Origin: DASRTE01 sp035316885
GTDB taxonomy: Bacteria > Actinomycetota > Actinomycetes > Jiangellales > Jiangellaceae
Assembly: GCA_035316885.1 (NCBI GenBank)
Contig: DATHII010000079.1
Span: 1 to 9,074 of the forward strand
Length of the DNA: 9,074 nucleotides
Reading direction: 5' to 3'
This document shows positions 1 to 6,056 of this stretch, piece by piece. A program made the translations under genes and the position numbers. Position 1 is the first letter of the stretch. Each line of letters starts with the position of its first letter. The notes under the pieces were generated by a model that was given only the letters and a program-made list of their open reading frames with translations, was not told the origin of the DNA and searched no databases.

Positions 1-174
1 CGTATCGACGGTGACGTAGTGCCCGAGCCTTCCTACATCCCGGTACAGCTCCGTGCCGACGTATCCGTCGGCGAGCGAGAAGAGTCGCGCCCAGGCGCCT
101 TTCGGGCCGTAGACCTGCTCGAATTCGGCCGCCGATCGGGCCTGGACCACATACCGCCAGACTCTGATCTTCAT
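1..174 (-). CDS. Antibiotic biosynthesis monooxygenase-like (ABM fold) protein, N-terminal part only
   Basis: The minus strand reads an open frame from an ATG at 174 to the window edge, giving the first 58 residues; the C-terminus lies outside. The start has an AAGGGA ribosome-binding sequence a few bases upstream. The protein begins MKIRVWRYVV, then has an E-F-E-x-x-Y-G-P segment (residues 17-24), GAWARLF (26-32) and GYVGTELYRD (37-46). This pattern is typical of small dimeric alpha/beta-barrel proteins of the ABM superfamily, where a 'pathway' or stress role is usually unknown and monooxygenase activity is seldom shown. It is divergent from the polymerase gene with only 35 bases between the two starts, so the promoters must overlap or lie inside the neighbouring coding sequences. 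The family assignment rests on motif recognition over a partial protein; the substrate is unknown. Confidence 0.7.
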   Translation of the reverse strand, partial: MKIRVWRYVVQARSAAEFEQVYGPKGAWARLFSLADGYVGTELYRDVGRLGHYVTVDT

Positions 175-209
175 AGTGTTCCCTTCACTCCCGGAGGCCA
201 CACTGGAGC

Positions 210-1232
210 GTGACCCGTTGGGTGCTGCATGTCGACCTTGACCAGTTCGTCGCAGCTGTCGAGGTGCTGCGTCACCCGGAACTGCGCGGACGTCCTGTCG
301 TTGTGGGCGGCGACGGTGACCCGACGAAGCGTGGCGTGGTCAGCACTGCCTCCTACGAGGCTCGTGAATACGGGGTGCACTCGGGCCTCCCGCTTCGCAC
401 AGCCGCTCGGCGATGCCCCGACGCTGTGTTCCTGCCCGTTGACCGGGAGGCATACGAAGCGGCCTCCGCCGAGGTCATGGCGACATTGCGGGAGTTCGAC
501 GCGGTCGTCGAGGTGATCGGCTGGGACGAGGCCTTCCTCGCGGTGGACACCGAGGATCCGGAGGCGACAGCACGCAAGGTTCAGGAACGCGTCAGCGCGT
601 CGACCGAGCTGCACTGCACCGTCGGCATCGGGCAGAACAAACTCCAGGCCAAGTTGGCGACCGGATTCGGCAAGCCTGCCGGCATCTTCCGGCTGACCGA
701 CGAAACGTGGTTCGACGTCCTGGGCGACCGGCCGACCGACGCGCTGTGGGGTATCGGCGCCAAGACCGGCAAGCGGCTCGCAGGGCTGGGCATCGCCACC
801 GTCATCGAGCTCGCCAATGCCGATCCGCACGCCCTCGCTGCTCACATGGGACCCACGACCGGGCCGTGGTTGGTCCTACTCGCCCGCGGCCGTGACCACA
901 CGCCCGTGGTCAGCACGCCCCACGTCGCGCGCTCGCGCAGCCGGGAGATCACCTACCAACAGGACCTGGACGACTGGGACGAAGTGCGCCGCGAGGTCGT
1001 GGACCTGGCCCGAAGGGTCTCCGACGATGTCGCCGCCGACCCGAGACCTGTTGCCCGAGTCGTGGTGAAGGTGCGCTACGTACCCTTCAACACCCACACT
1101 CGGGGCCAAAGCCTTGGCAGGCCTATCACCGATGCGGCCGCGATCAAGCAGGCCGCCCTCGGCGCCCTGGAGCGGTTCACCGACCGGCGGCCGGTGCGGC
1201 TGCTGGGCGTCCGCGCCGAGTTCGCCCGCTGA
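210..1232 (+). CDS. dinB: Y-family DNA polymerase IV, DinB2-like, with a non-aromatic steric gate
   Basis: This is a 340-residue translesion DNA polymerase. The start is GTG, with GGAGG about 12 bases upstream and GGAG just before it; the protein begins directly with the catalytic strand HVDLDQFVAAVE. Metal-binding acidic residues are D9 and the D106-E107 pair in GWDEAFL. Next come the palm motif TVGIGQNKLQAKLA (137-150), a helix-hairpin-helix region (about 178-204, LWGIGAKTGKRL) and a little-finger domain (about 235-338). The residue that in E. coli DinB is the steric-gate Phe13 is Val14 here. M. smegmatis DinB2 has Leu14 at this place and incorporates ribonucleotides readily, and the DLDQF and GWDEA motifs also resemble that subgroup. 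The protein ends right after the little finger (VRLLGVRAEFAR) with no beta-clamp-binding motif visible, again like DinB2. I saw no mycobacterial-type SOS box upstream. Polymerase identity is certain; ribonucleotide use is inferred. Confidence 0.95.
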   Translation: MTRWVLHVDLDQFVAAVEVLRHPELRGRPVVVGGDGDPTKRGVVSTASYEAREYGVHSGLPLRTAARRCPDAVFLPVDREAYEAASAEVMATLREFDAVVEVIGWDEAFLAVDTEDPEATARKVQERVSASTELHCTVGIGQNKLQAKLATGFGKPAGIFRLTDETWFDVLGDRPTDALWGIGAKTGKRLAGLGIATVIELANADPHALAAHMGPTTGPWLVLLARGRDHTPVVSTPHVARSRSREITYQQDLDDWDEVRREVVDLARRVSDDVAADPRPVARVVVKVRYVPFNTHTRGQSLGRPITDAAAIKQAALGALERFTDRRPVRLLGVRAEFAR

Positions 1233-1299
1233 GCGGAGGGTGTATCAGACCCCGACCTGAGCGCTCGTATGAAGAACTGCGAACACAAGGAGGTTCCTC

Positions 1300-1506
1300 A
1301 TGGACCTCGTGACATGCCCACAGTGCGGCCAACCGGCCGACGTGGAGTGGCGCTCGAGCGTGGCGAGCACGGATGGGCCCATCGTGCTGGCGAAGATCCG
1401 ATGCACACAGTGGCACCAGTTCCTGATGCCGTCGGAGGGACTGTCGCCGCTGGGCGCGGAGCCGGTCCCTGCGGTCGACCGTCGCGTGCGCGTCGGCCCC
1501 AGGTGA
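1300..1506 (+). CDS. Small zinc-ribbon-like protein of unknown function
   Basis: A 68-residue protein starts at ATG 1300 behind a strong AAGGAGG ribosome-binding site at 1287-1293, which makes the gene convincing despite its size. It begins MDLVTCPQCG; Cys6 and Cys9 form a CxxC knuckle, and Cys35 and His39 in RCTQWHQFLMP could complete a Cys3His site. The middle segment (STDGPIVLAKIRC) matches a widespread actinobacterial type of small zinc-binding protein that ends in a C-x3-H-x-F-x-M-P-like motif. The C-terminal 25 residues look disordered. It follows the polymerase gene after a 67-base gap in the same direction but has its own ribosome-binding site, so co-transcription is possible and unproven. 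Metal binding is inferred; the function is unknown. Confidence 0.75.
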   Translation: MDLVTCPQCGQPADVEWRSSVASTDGPIVLAKIRCTQWHQFLMPSEGLSPLGAEPVPAVDRRVRVGPR

Positions 1507-1533
1507 CGACAGCATGCGCCTGGCGGTGCTGCC

Positions 1534-2016
1534 TCAGACGGTTTGAGAAGGCTCCGCCGATCCGGGATCACGGCTGGCCGACACCCAGGCAACAGCGTCC
1601 GCGACATCGTCGTGGTGCTCCAGCAGCACGTCGAGCTTGGTGATCTCGAGAACTCGCCGCACTGCCGGCTGTGCCCTGGCCACGCACAGCGAACTTCCGA
1701 CCTCGCGAGCCTGGCGATAGGCCACTACCAGCGCATACAGCCCCGTCGAGTCCATGAAGTCGACCTCCGACAGGTCGACGACCAGGCAAGGTTCGCCGAG
1801 GCCGACGTGGCCGAGCAGATGGTCACGCAGGGTCGGTGCGGAAGCCATGTCGACCTCACCGCCCACCTCGACGACGAGGCAACCATCGACAGTACGAGTA
1901 CGCAGACGGAGTCGGCTGCTCACAGCCAGCTGCCCGGCCGACGGCGGGAGATGGAGGAACTCATGGCGGGTGCTCACCTCGATCCGGGAAAGGTGACCGC
2001 CCAGGGCGACAGTCAC
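1534..2016 (-). CDS. STAS-domain protein, anti-anti-sigma factor type
   Basis: This encodes a 160-residue protein as drawn from a GTG at 2016. The STAS domain begins at about residue 36 (RLRLRTRTVDGCLVVEV) and contains the phospho-acceptor motif MDSTGLYAL, with Ser90 at the position phosphorylated in SpoIIAA/RsbV proteins. Such proteins bind anti-sigma kinases when unphosphorylated and release a sigma factor. The start is uncertain: no good ribosome-binding site precedes 2016, and in-frame GTG codons at 1977 and 1923 would give 147 or 129 residues. The last fits the usual family length (compare 125 residues for the second STAS gene here). The last 13 residues (about 148-160) form a polar tail. 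It lies 78 bases downstream of the GAF-ANTAR gene with a promoter candidate in between. No cognate kinase, phosphatase or sigma factor is present in the window. Confidence 0.88.
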   Translation of the reverse strand: MTVALGGHLSRIEVSTRHEFLHLPPSAGQLAVSSRLRLRTRTVDGCLVVEVGGEVDMASAPTLRDHLLGHVGLGEPCLVVDLSEVDFMDSTGLYALVVAYRQAREVGSSLCVARAQPAVRRVLEITKLDVLLEHHDDVADAVAWVSASRDPGSAEPSQTV

Positions 2017-2050
2017 CGAAGCGATGGCTGCTGCCCAACCACCGGATATG

Positions 2051-2078
2051 ACTATCGCGACCGGGTGCGATGCGTCAA
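2051..2078 (-). promoter_or_regulatory. Candidate housekeeping-type promoter before the first STAS gene
   Basis: On the minus strand TTGACG (2073-2078) is followed after 16 bases by GATAGT (2051-2056). This is a fair -35/-10 pair, located 35 bases before the GTG at 2016 and within the gap after the GAF-ANTAR stop codon. The spacing is slightly short and the -10 matches four of six consensus bases, so it is only a candidate. Confidence 0.35.
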
Positions 2079-2094
2079 ATCGGCGAACGATCGA

Positions 2095-2808
2095 TCAGGT
2101 CTTCGCCGCGCCGGCCGACTCGACGATCTCCTGGGCGATGACCCGGAGCTTCACGTTCCGGTGCTGGGACGCCTTCTTCAGGGTGGCCAGGGCCTGCTGG
2201 GGCGGGCACCCCTGGTGTGCCATGATGACGCCCATTGCCTGATCGATCACGGCACGCGACGAGAGGGCCGCATGCAACTGTTCGGTCAGCGCGACCTGGT
2301 CGCGATGCCGTAGCACACCGGCGAGGACGATCGCTGCCTGGCCCGCGACGAGCCGGGCCAACACCGTCGCCTGCTCGTCGAACGCATTCAGATCCTCGGC
2401 ATAGACGTTCAACGCGCCCACGGTCCGGTCGTCGACCTCGAGCGGCAGGGCCATCGTCGAGCGGATGCCGTGCACGACCATCTCGGACCGGAAGACTCCC
2501 CACCGGTCGTCGGTGAGAAGGTCCTGCGACCGTACCTCCACTGCCGTGCGGATCGCCTCCAGGCAGGGTCCGTCACCGTGCTCGTACTGAAGCGCGTCGA
2601 GGTGTCGGGCCTTCTGCTGGGCGATCGCGACGCTGCGGATTTCTCCGTCGCGTACCAACGAGATGCTGCAGTTGGTGGTCGCGGGGACGATCTTGCACGA
2701 GGCCACCACGATCTGCTGGAGCAGGTCGTCGGGCTCGTCGAAACTCAGGAACAACCTCGACAGGTCACGCAGGGCAGCGCCGACCTCCTGCCACGACGGC
2801 TCAGACAC
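2095..2808 (-). CDS. GAF-ANTAR domain response regulator (predicted RNA-binding antiterminator)
   Basis: A 237-residue protein starts at GTG 2808, chosen because AAGGGGG sits at proper spacing upstream and because residues encoded further upstream in the frame are Arg-rich and unlike the family. The GAF sensor domain spans about residues 25-165 (EHGDGPCLEAI, DDRWGVFRSEM, GALNVYAEDLNAFD are typical blocks). The C-terminal ANTAR domain spans about 175-230 (SRAVIDQAMGVIMAHQ, followed by QQALATLKKASQHRN and KLRVIAQEIV). ANTAR proteins bind paired stem-loops in nascent RNA and prevent transcription termination; in actinobacteria the GAF-ANTAR arrangement is common and the ligand is usually unknown. 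It lies between two STAS genes in the same direction, suggesting a shared stress-signalling role. A promoter candidate with an overlapping palindrome lies just upstream. Confidence 0.93.
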   Translation of the reverse strand: MSEPSWQEVGAALRDLSRLFLSFDEPDDLLQQIVVASCKIVPATTNCSISLVRDGEIRSVAIAQQKARHLDALQYEHGDGPCLEAIRTAVEVRSQDLLTDDRWGVFRSEMVVHGIRSTMALPLEVDDRTVGALNVYAEDLNAFDEQATVLARLVAGQAAIVLAGVLRHRDQVALTEQLHAALSSRAVIDQAMGVIMAHQGCPPQQALATLKKASQHRNVKLRVIAQEIVESAGAAKT

Positions 2809-2828
2809 CTGGCGCCCCCTTCCACAGT

Positions 2829-2840
2829 CGTGGCGCCACG
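2829..2840. repeat. 12-base perfect palindrome at the GAF-ANTAR promoter
   Basis: CGTGGCGCCACG reads identically on both strands. It overlaps the distal part of the candidate -10 element (2838-2843) and covers the expected transcription start of the GAF-ANTAR gene, a position where a bound dimeric repressor would block transcription. In high-GC DNA a 12-base palindrome can occur by chance, so an operator role is only suggested. Confidence 0.4.
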
Positions 2841-2866
2841 ATAGATCCGTCGCGGCCCTCAGACAA
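2838..2866 (-). promoter_or_regulatory. Candidate promoter of the GAF-ANTAR gene
   Basis: On the minus strand TTGTCT (2861-2866) and TATCGT (2838-2843) are separated by 17 bases, the optimal spacing for a housekeeping sigma factor. The -10 keeps the key TA...T pattern. The expected start near 2831 would leave a leader of about 22 bases before the GTG at 2808, enough for the AAGGGGG ribosome-binding site. This supports 2808 as the real start over longer versions. Confidence 0.45.
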
Positions 2867-3001
2867 AACCCAGCGAGACTGTCCCTCCATCGCCTGCGAT
2901 TGTCACCACGCAGTGACGGCGGTCGGCCCTTCGTCCGATTTCGGCAGGCGCGCATCTGTGCGCAGCGCATACCGGCGGATCGACACCGCCTACCTCGGGC
3001 G

Positions 3002-3379
3002 TCATCTCGCTGACCTTGACGCCTGGGCGTCCTCTATCGCGGCCTCCAGTGCGTCCGTGACGTCGTCATGGAGGACCAGCACTGCAGCCGGGTCGGTAGC
3101 CCGTAGCACCCGTCGCCACGCGGGCCGCGCACCGGCGACGCGCAGAGTGCCGCCCGAGGCTCGCGCCTCATGGCCGGCGGCGAGCACCGCGCTCAGACCG
3201 GTGCTGTCGGCCGTGGTCACCCGGCTCAGGTCGATGATCACGCTCGCCTCACCGAGGCTCAGCTGACCGATCAGCTGGTCGCGCAGCAACGGGGCGCTGG
3301 TGGCGTCGGCCTCGCCGGCCGCTCGCACGATCAAACACCCACCGATGTTCTGGAAACGAATCTCCAGCTGCCCTGTCAC
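3002..3379 (-). CDS. STAS-domain protein, anti-anti-sigma factor type (second copy)
   Basis: A 125-residue single-domain STAS protein starts at GTG 3379 with GGAGG at 3390-3394, ten bases upstream. It begins MTGQLEIRFQNIGGCLIV and carries the ADSTGLSAVL motif, with Ser59 as the predicted phosphorylation site. The ATSAPLLRDQLIGQL segment aligns with MASAPTLRDHLLGHV of the first STAS protein, and both end their domain with HDDV.DA, so the two are clear paralogues of one subfamily. The predicted role is as antagonist of an RsbW-type anti-sigma kinase in a partner-switching cascade. The gene is separated by 193 bases from the GAF-ANTAR gene downstream and so probably has its own transcript. The partner kinase is not in the window. 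Confidence 0.92.
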   Translation of the reverse strand: MTGQLEIRFQNIGGCLIVRAAGEADATSAPLLRDQLIGQLSLGEASVIIDLSRVTTADSTGLSAVLAAGHEARASGGTLRVAGARPAWRRVLRATDPAAVLVLHDDVTDALEAAIEDAQASRSAR

Positions 3380-3507
3380 CGGTTACCGACCTCCGAGCGC
3401 CCCGGGCTAGGTCACCTGCCAGCAACCACACGTCCGACTGCCACCCCATGGTTACCTCAACCTTAGACCGATCGTCAACTCTCCAGTCATGACTCCGCCG
3501 GTGCAGG

Positions 3508-3533
3508 CCGGCCCCGGCCGTTGCGGGGGCCGG
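3508..3533 (-). terminator. GC-rich hairpin after the membrane/soluble paralogue operon
   Basis: CCGGCCCC (3508-3515) and GGGGCCGG (3526-3533) form a perfect 8-base-pair stem with a 10-base loop. The hairpin begins directly after the stop codon of the gene ending at 3534 on the minus strand. No T-tract follows, which is common for actinobacterial terminators. It would separate this operon from the STAS gene downstream. Confidence 0.5.
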
Positions 3534-4031
3534 TCACACCGCGCGGTCGAGCACCCGGTCGAAGAACTCGCGGTACTGCTGGACCACGACGCGCAACTGT
3601 TCGGTGTCGCCGCCCTCGGCCGAACTCCACGAGTCGAGCCGGCGTTGCTGATCGGCCAGTGCCCCGGTGACGGCCTGCACCGCCTCACCGACCAGGGAAC
3701 GGGCCTCGCCCGCGACGCCACTGGGGTCGTCGACGAAGCGCAGCTGGAGCTCCTGCCACCGTGCGCGCATGGTCTCAGTGGCGCCTTCCGCCAATCCGGC
3801 GGCGGCTGGTTCGGCGGGCACCTCCCCAGGCATGAGTTCGGCCGACCCCTCCTCGTCTGAGGCAACGATGGGCTCGTCGGTCAATGGGGCGTCCGCCTCG
3901 TCGGCGACCGGCTCGGCCTGCTCGGCCTGCTCGGCCTGGTCGGCCGTCGGGGTGACGACCCCTTCCCGATCGTCCGTGGGCTGATCGGCCTGCGGGAAGC
4001 TGCCGGCGTCCTGCGTGTCGGTGTCGCGCAT
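3534..4031 (-). CDS. Soluble acidic protein sharing a domain with its upstream neighbour; unknown function
   Basis: A 165-residue protein starts at ATG 4031 behind AGAGGA. Residues 1-85 are acidic and low in complexity (many D, E, A, P, with QAE repeated around residues 32-40) and are probably disordered. The folded part, about residues 88-162, begins MRARWQELQLRFVDDP and ends EQLRVVVQQYREFFDRVL. It aligns with YAAKWEEIQVRFVDAP and EELRRAVLHYRSLVADLL of the neighbouring membrane protein. No signal peptide or membrane segment is visible. The gap to the upstream gene is 15 bases, so the two are one operon. The two proteins may act together or compete through the shared helical domain; the biochemical role is unknown. 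Confidence 0.85.
   Translation of the reverse strand: MRDTDTQDAGSFPQADQPTDDREGVVTPTADQAEQAEQAEPVADEADAPLTDEPIVASDEEGSAELMPGEVPAEPAAAGLAEGATETMRARWQELQLRFVDDPSGVAGEARSLVGEAVQAVTGALADQQRRLDSWSSAEGGDTEQLRVVVQQYREFFDRVLDRAV
3912..3938. repeat. Three tandem copies of a 9-base repeat within a coding sequence
   Basis: CTCGGCCTG occurs three times head to tail, encoding the QAE triplet run on the minus strand, with a partial fourth copy adjoining. As the unit is a multiple of three, copy-number change would preserve the reading frame and only lengthen or shorten the acidic linker. Confidence 0.8.
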
Positions 4032-4046
4032 GGGGATGTCCTCTTC

Positions 4047-4694
4047 TCACCGTTGGGTCGAGTCGTGCGTCGAGTCGTCGGTCGCCCCTCGGTCGGCTTC
4101 GCGGGTCGCGTCGGGCATCGAGTCCCGAGCCGGCTCCCCGGCGGTGTCGGCGTCGGGTACAGCAGGCTCGCCGCCGAGCAGATCGGCCACGAGCGACCGG
4201 TAGTGCAGCACGGCCCGGCGGAGTTCCTCTGTCGTCGCCTCGCCCTTCCGATTGCGGAGGCTGATCTCGTGGGCTTCGCGGTAGTTCCCGAGCGTGCGTG
4301 CGTGCTCGACCGACAGGTGGTCCAGCTGTTCGTCGTAGTCGTCAGTCGGGTATCCGCGATCGCCGACAAGCTGGGTGACCAGGTCGTCGGCAGCGCCGAC
4401 GGCGTTCTCCGGAGCGTCGACGAACCGGACCTGGATCTCTTCCCACTTCGCCGCGTAGCGCTCACGGGCCTCGGGACTGAGCTCGTTGAGCTCGAGCTCG
4501 GAGTGGCGGCGTTCGCGCTCGCGCAGGTCCCGCTCGGCGGACAGCCGGCTGTCGCCCTCGGCGACCGCGCGGTCGTACTCGGGACCGAACCGGCGCTGGA
4601 GGCTCTGGCGGCGCATGAGGAACCAGGCGACGCCGGCCAGGACGATCACGACGACCGCGATCAGGACGATGACGAGAATCTGCGTGGATGACAT
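4047..4694 (-). CDS. Membrane-anchored protein with coiled, charged cytoplasmic domain; unknown function
   Basis: A 215-residue protein starts at ATG 4694 after a strong GAGGAGGAA ribosome-binding site. Residues 6-27 (ILVIVLIAVVVIVLAGVAWFLM) form one hydrophobic N-terminal helix followed by RRQ, so the rest is predicted to face the cytoplasm, with a signal-anchor topology. The conserved core, about 35-173, contains RRFGPEYDRAV, a charged helix (about 50-70), YAAKWEEIQVRFVDAP, DQLxTQL-like helices, LSVEHARTLGNYREAHE and EELRRAVLHYRSLVADLL. The tail (175-215) is polar and probably disordered. I recognise this as a common uncharacterised actinobacterial family, but not with a known function. It is followed after 15 bases by a soluble paralogue, and preceded by a candidate stress-sigma promoter. 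Confidence 0.88.
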   Translation of the reverse strand: MSSTQILVIVLIAVVVIVLAGVAWFLMRRQSLQRRFGPEYDRAVAEGDSRLSAERDLRERERRHSELELNELSPEARERYAAKWEEIQVRFVDAPENAVGAADDLVTQLVGDRGYPTDDYDEQLDHLSVEHARTLGNYREAHEISLRNRKGEATTEELRRAVLHYRSLVADLLGGEPAVPDADTAGEPARDSMPDATREADRGATDDSTHDSTQR

Positions 4695-4716
4695 GGCTTC
4701 CTCCTCAGTGAGCGGT

Positions 4717-4742
4717 ATTCCCCTGCTGCGTTGCGACGAACC
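4717..4742 (-). promoter_or_regulatory. Candidate sigma-B/sigma-F-type promoter of the paralogue operon
   Basis: On the minus strand GGTTCG (4737-4742) is followed after 14 bases by GGGAAT (4717-4722). This fits the GTTT-N13-16-GGGTAT type used by stress sigma factors of the SigB/SigF group. It lies about 22 bases before the ATG at 4694, in an 87-base gap after the JmjC gene. The presence of anti-anti-sigma proteins nearby makes such control plausible. Confidence 0.4.
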
Positions 4743-4781
4743 ACCCTCGAGCGACTTACGTGACGAAGGGCTCAGCGACAG

Positions 4782-6056
4782 CTAGGACTTCTCGGCAGGG
4801 ACCGCAACCGCCTCGCGGAGCAGCCGACGTGCCAGGGTGAGCCGGTCGTCCGCGGCAAGTCCCGGCAGGTCACCAACACGGATCCGCGAGCCCGCGAGCA
4901 GAGCCCGTATGGCGGGCTCGCAGGTCGACGGCAGGGTGAGAGTGCGGTCCGGCAACTGCAGGGAGATCCGGCCAGATGCCGCCGCCGTCATGCGCCAGCG
5001 CAGTCCGCGGCGGGGGGCGAGCACCGTGTCCGCGTCCAGGGTGGCGACGGCCGCCGTCTGTGCCAGCGGGCGAATCGGAGCAGGCCGCGTCGTCCGCCAC
5101 TCGCGTCGACGTACCTGCGCTGCGACGGCATCCGGGTCGATGTCGGCCAACCATCCCCGGAGGGCATCGGTTGTCGCGGCAAGTTCAGGTGCCAGCTGAT
5201 CGCTGTCGGTGACGTCGAGGCCGAGCGGGAAGCCCGAGCGCAGTGCCGGTTCGTCGACGGCCAGGGCGATCATGGCCTCTACGAGCGCATACCGGTTGGC
5301 GGGCCGTACCCCGAGGGTGAGGTGTAGCGATGGCTCGCCGATGGCCTCGGCCGCGTGCAGCCAGCCACGCGGCAGGTAAAGGGAATCGCCTGGCTCCAGG
5401 ACGGCATCGAGTACCGGCGGCGATTCGGCGACAGCGCCGACCTCCTCGGCACGGCCGCCCCACGGTTGCCGCTCCAGGGGGTCGACGATGACCGGCTCGT
5501 GCACGCGCCACCGCTTGTGACCGCCGACCTGGAGGACGAAGACGTCGTGCGTGTCGTAGTGAGTCGCGAAGCCTCTGTTGCCCGCCGGGGTGAGGTAGGC
5601 GTTGACGCCGACCGGCGCAGCCAGTTCGGCAGCGAGCCGGCCGGCGAACTCGATCAGTGGTGGCCACAGCCGGTGCAGGCCCTGGATGACCAGCGTCGCT
5701 CCGCCGGCGTAGTGCGCGAGCACCTGCTCGTCGAGCACCTGATCGGTGATCTCTGCTCCGGCGCCGCCTGCGCCGGTGAACTCGGCCGCCGGCAGCACAC
5801 GACCCTCCTGCGCGATGCGCAGAAAAGGTGTGCGCAGGCCGCGGCGGCTCAGCAATTCGTCGGCGTCGTCCACACTGAGCAGGTCGGCGAAGCCGGGGAC
5901 GTTTCCGGCGGCGGCAAGATCGGCCGCCCGCGACAGCAGGGCTGCCCGTCCCCAGTGCTCACGGGCGAACCGGTCGGAGTCGACGTGGACGCAGCGGCGG
6001 AGCGCCGGACGGTCGTGGCGACCGCCCGGCCCACCCGTGCCGGCCGACTCTGTCAG
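4782..6056 (-). CDS. JmjC/cupin_4 family Fe(II)/2-oxoglutarate-dependent protein hydroxylase
   Basis: A 424-residue protein if started at CTG 6056. The first in-frame ATG/GTG/TTG is GTG 5873, but conserved family sequence extends well upstream of it (LRRCVHVDSDRFAREHWGRA, residues about 18-37), so a start at 5873 would truncate the fold. CTG 6056 gives an N-terminus LTESAGTG and overlaps the preceding stop codon as CTGA. The metal-binding triad is His166 and Asp168 in THYDTHDVFVLQ and His234 in YLPRGWLHAAEA; SLHLTLG follows as in the family. Residues after about 270 form the helical dimerisation and winged-helix-like region seen in ribosomal oxygenases (YcfD/NO66/MINA). These enzymes hydroxylate Arg, His or other residues in proteins. 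Here the tightly coupled repeat protein is a possible substrate; ribosomal proteins are the alternative. Confidence 0.9.
   Translation of the reverse strand: MTESAGTGGPGGRHDRPALRRCVHVDSDRFAREHWGRAALLSRAADLAAAGNVPGFADLLSVDDADELLSRRGLRTPFLRIAQEGRVLPAAEFTGAGGAGAEITDQVLDEQVLAHYAGGATLVIQGLHRLWPPLIEFAGRLAAELAAPVGVNAYLTPAGNRGFATHYDTHDVFVLQVGGHKRWRVHEPVIVDPLERQPWGGRAEEVGAVAESPPVLDAVLEPGDSLYLPRGWLHAAEAIGEPSLHLTLGVRPANRYALVEAMIALAVDEPALRSGFPLGLDVTDSDQLAPELAATTDALRGWLADIDPDAVAAQVRRREWRTTRPAPIRPLAQTAAVATLDADTVLAPRRGLRWRMTAAASGRISLQLPDRTLTLPSTCEPAIRALLAGSRIRVGDLPGLAADDRLTLARRLLREAVAVPAEKS

Noticed and set aside
19..213. A 64-residue plus-strand frame at the left edge
   Set aside because: It lies opposite the ABM-like frame, which has family motifs; the plus-strand product has none.
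171..845. A 224-residue minus-strand frame opposite dinB
   Set aside because: It is antisense to the polymerase coding sequence and overlaps the start of the ABM-like gene; no family similarity seen.
1543..2313. A 256-residue plus-strand frame opposite the first STAS and the GAF-ANTAR genes
   Set aside because: Antisense to two genes with clear motifs; no domain or ribosome-binding site of its own.
2809..2970. N-terminal extension of the GAF-ANTAR protein to an ATG at 2970
   Set aside because: The extra 54 residues are Arg/Cys-rich and unlike the family, cover the promoter candidate, and the GTG at 2808 has a good ribosome-binding site.
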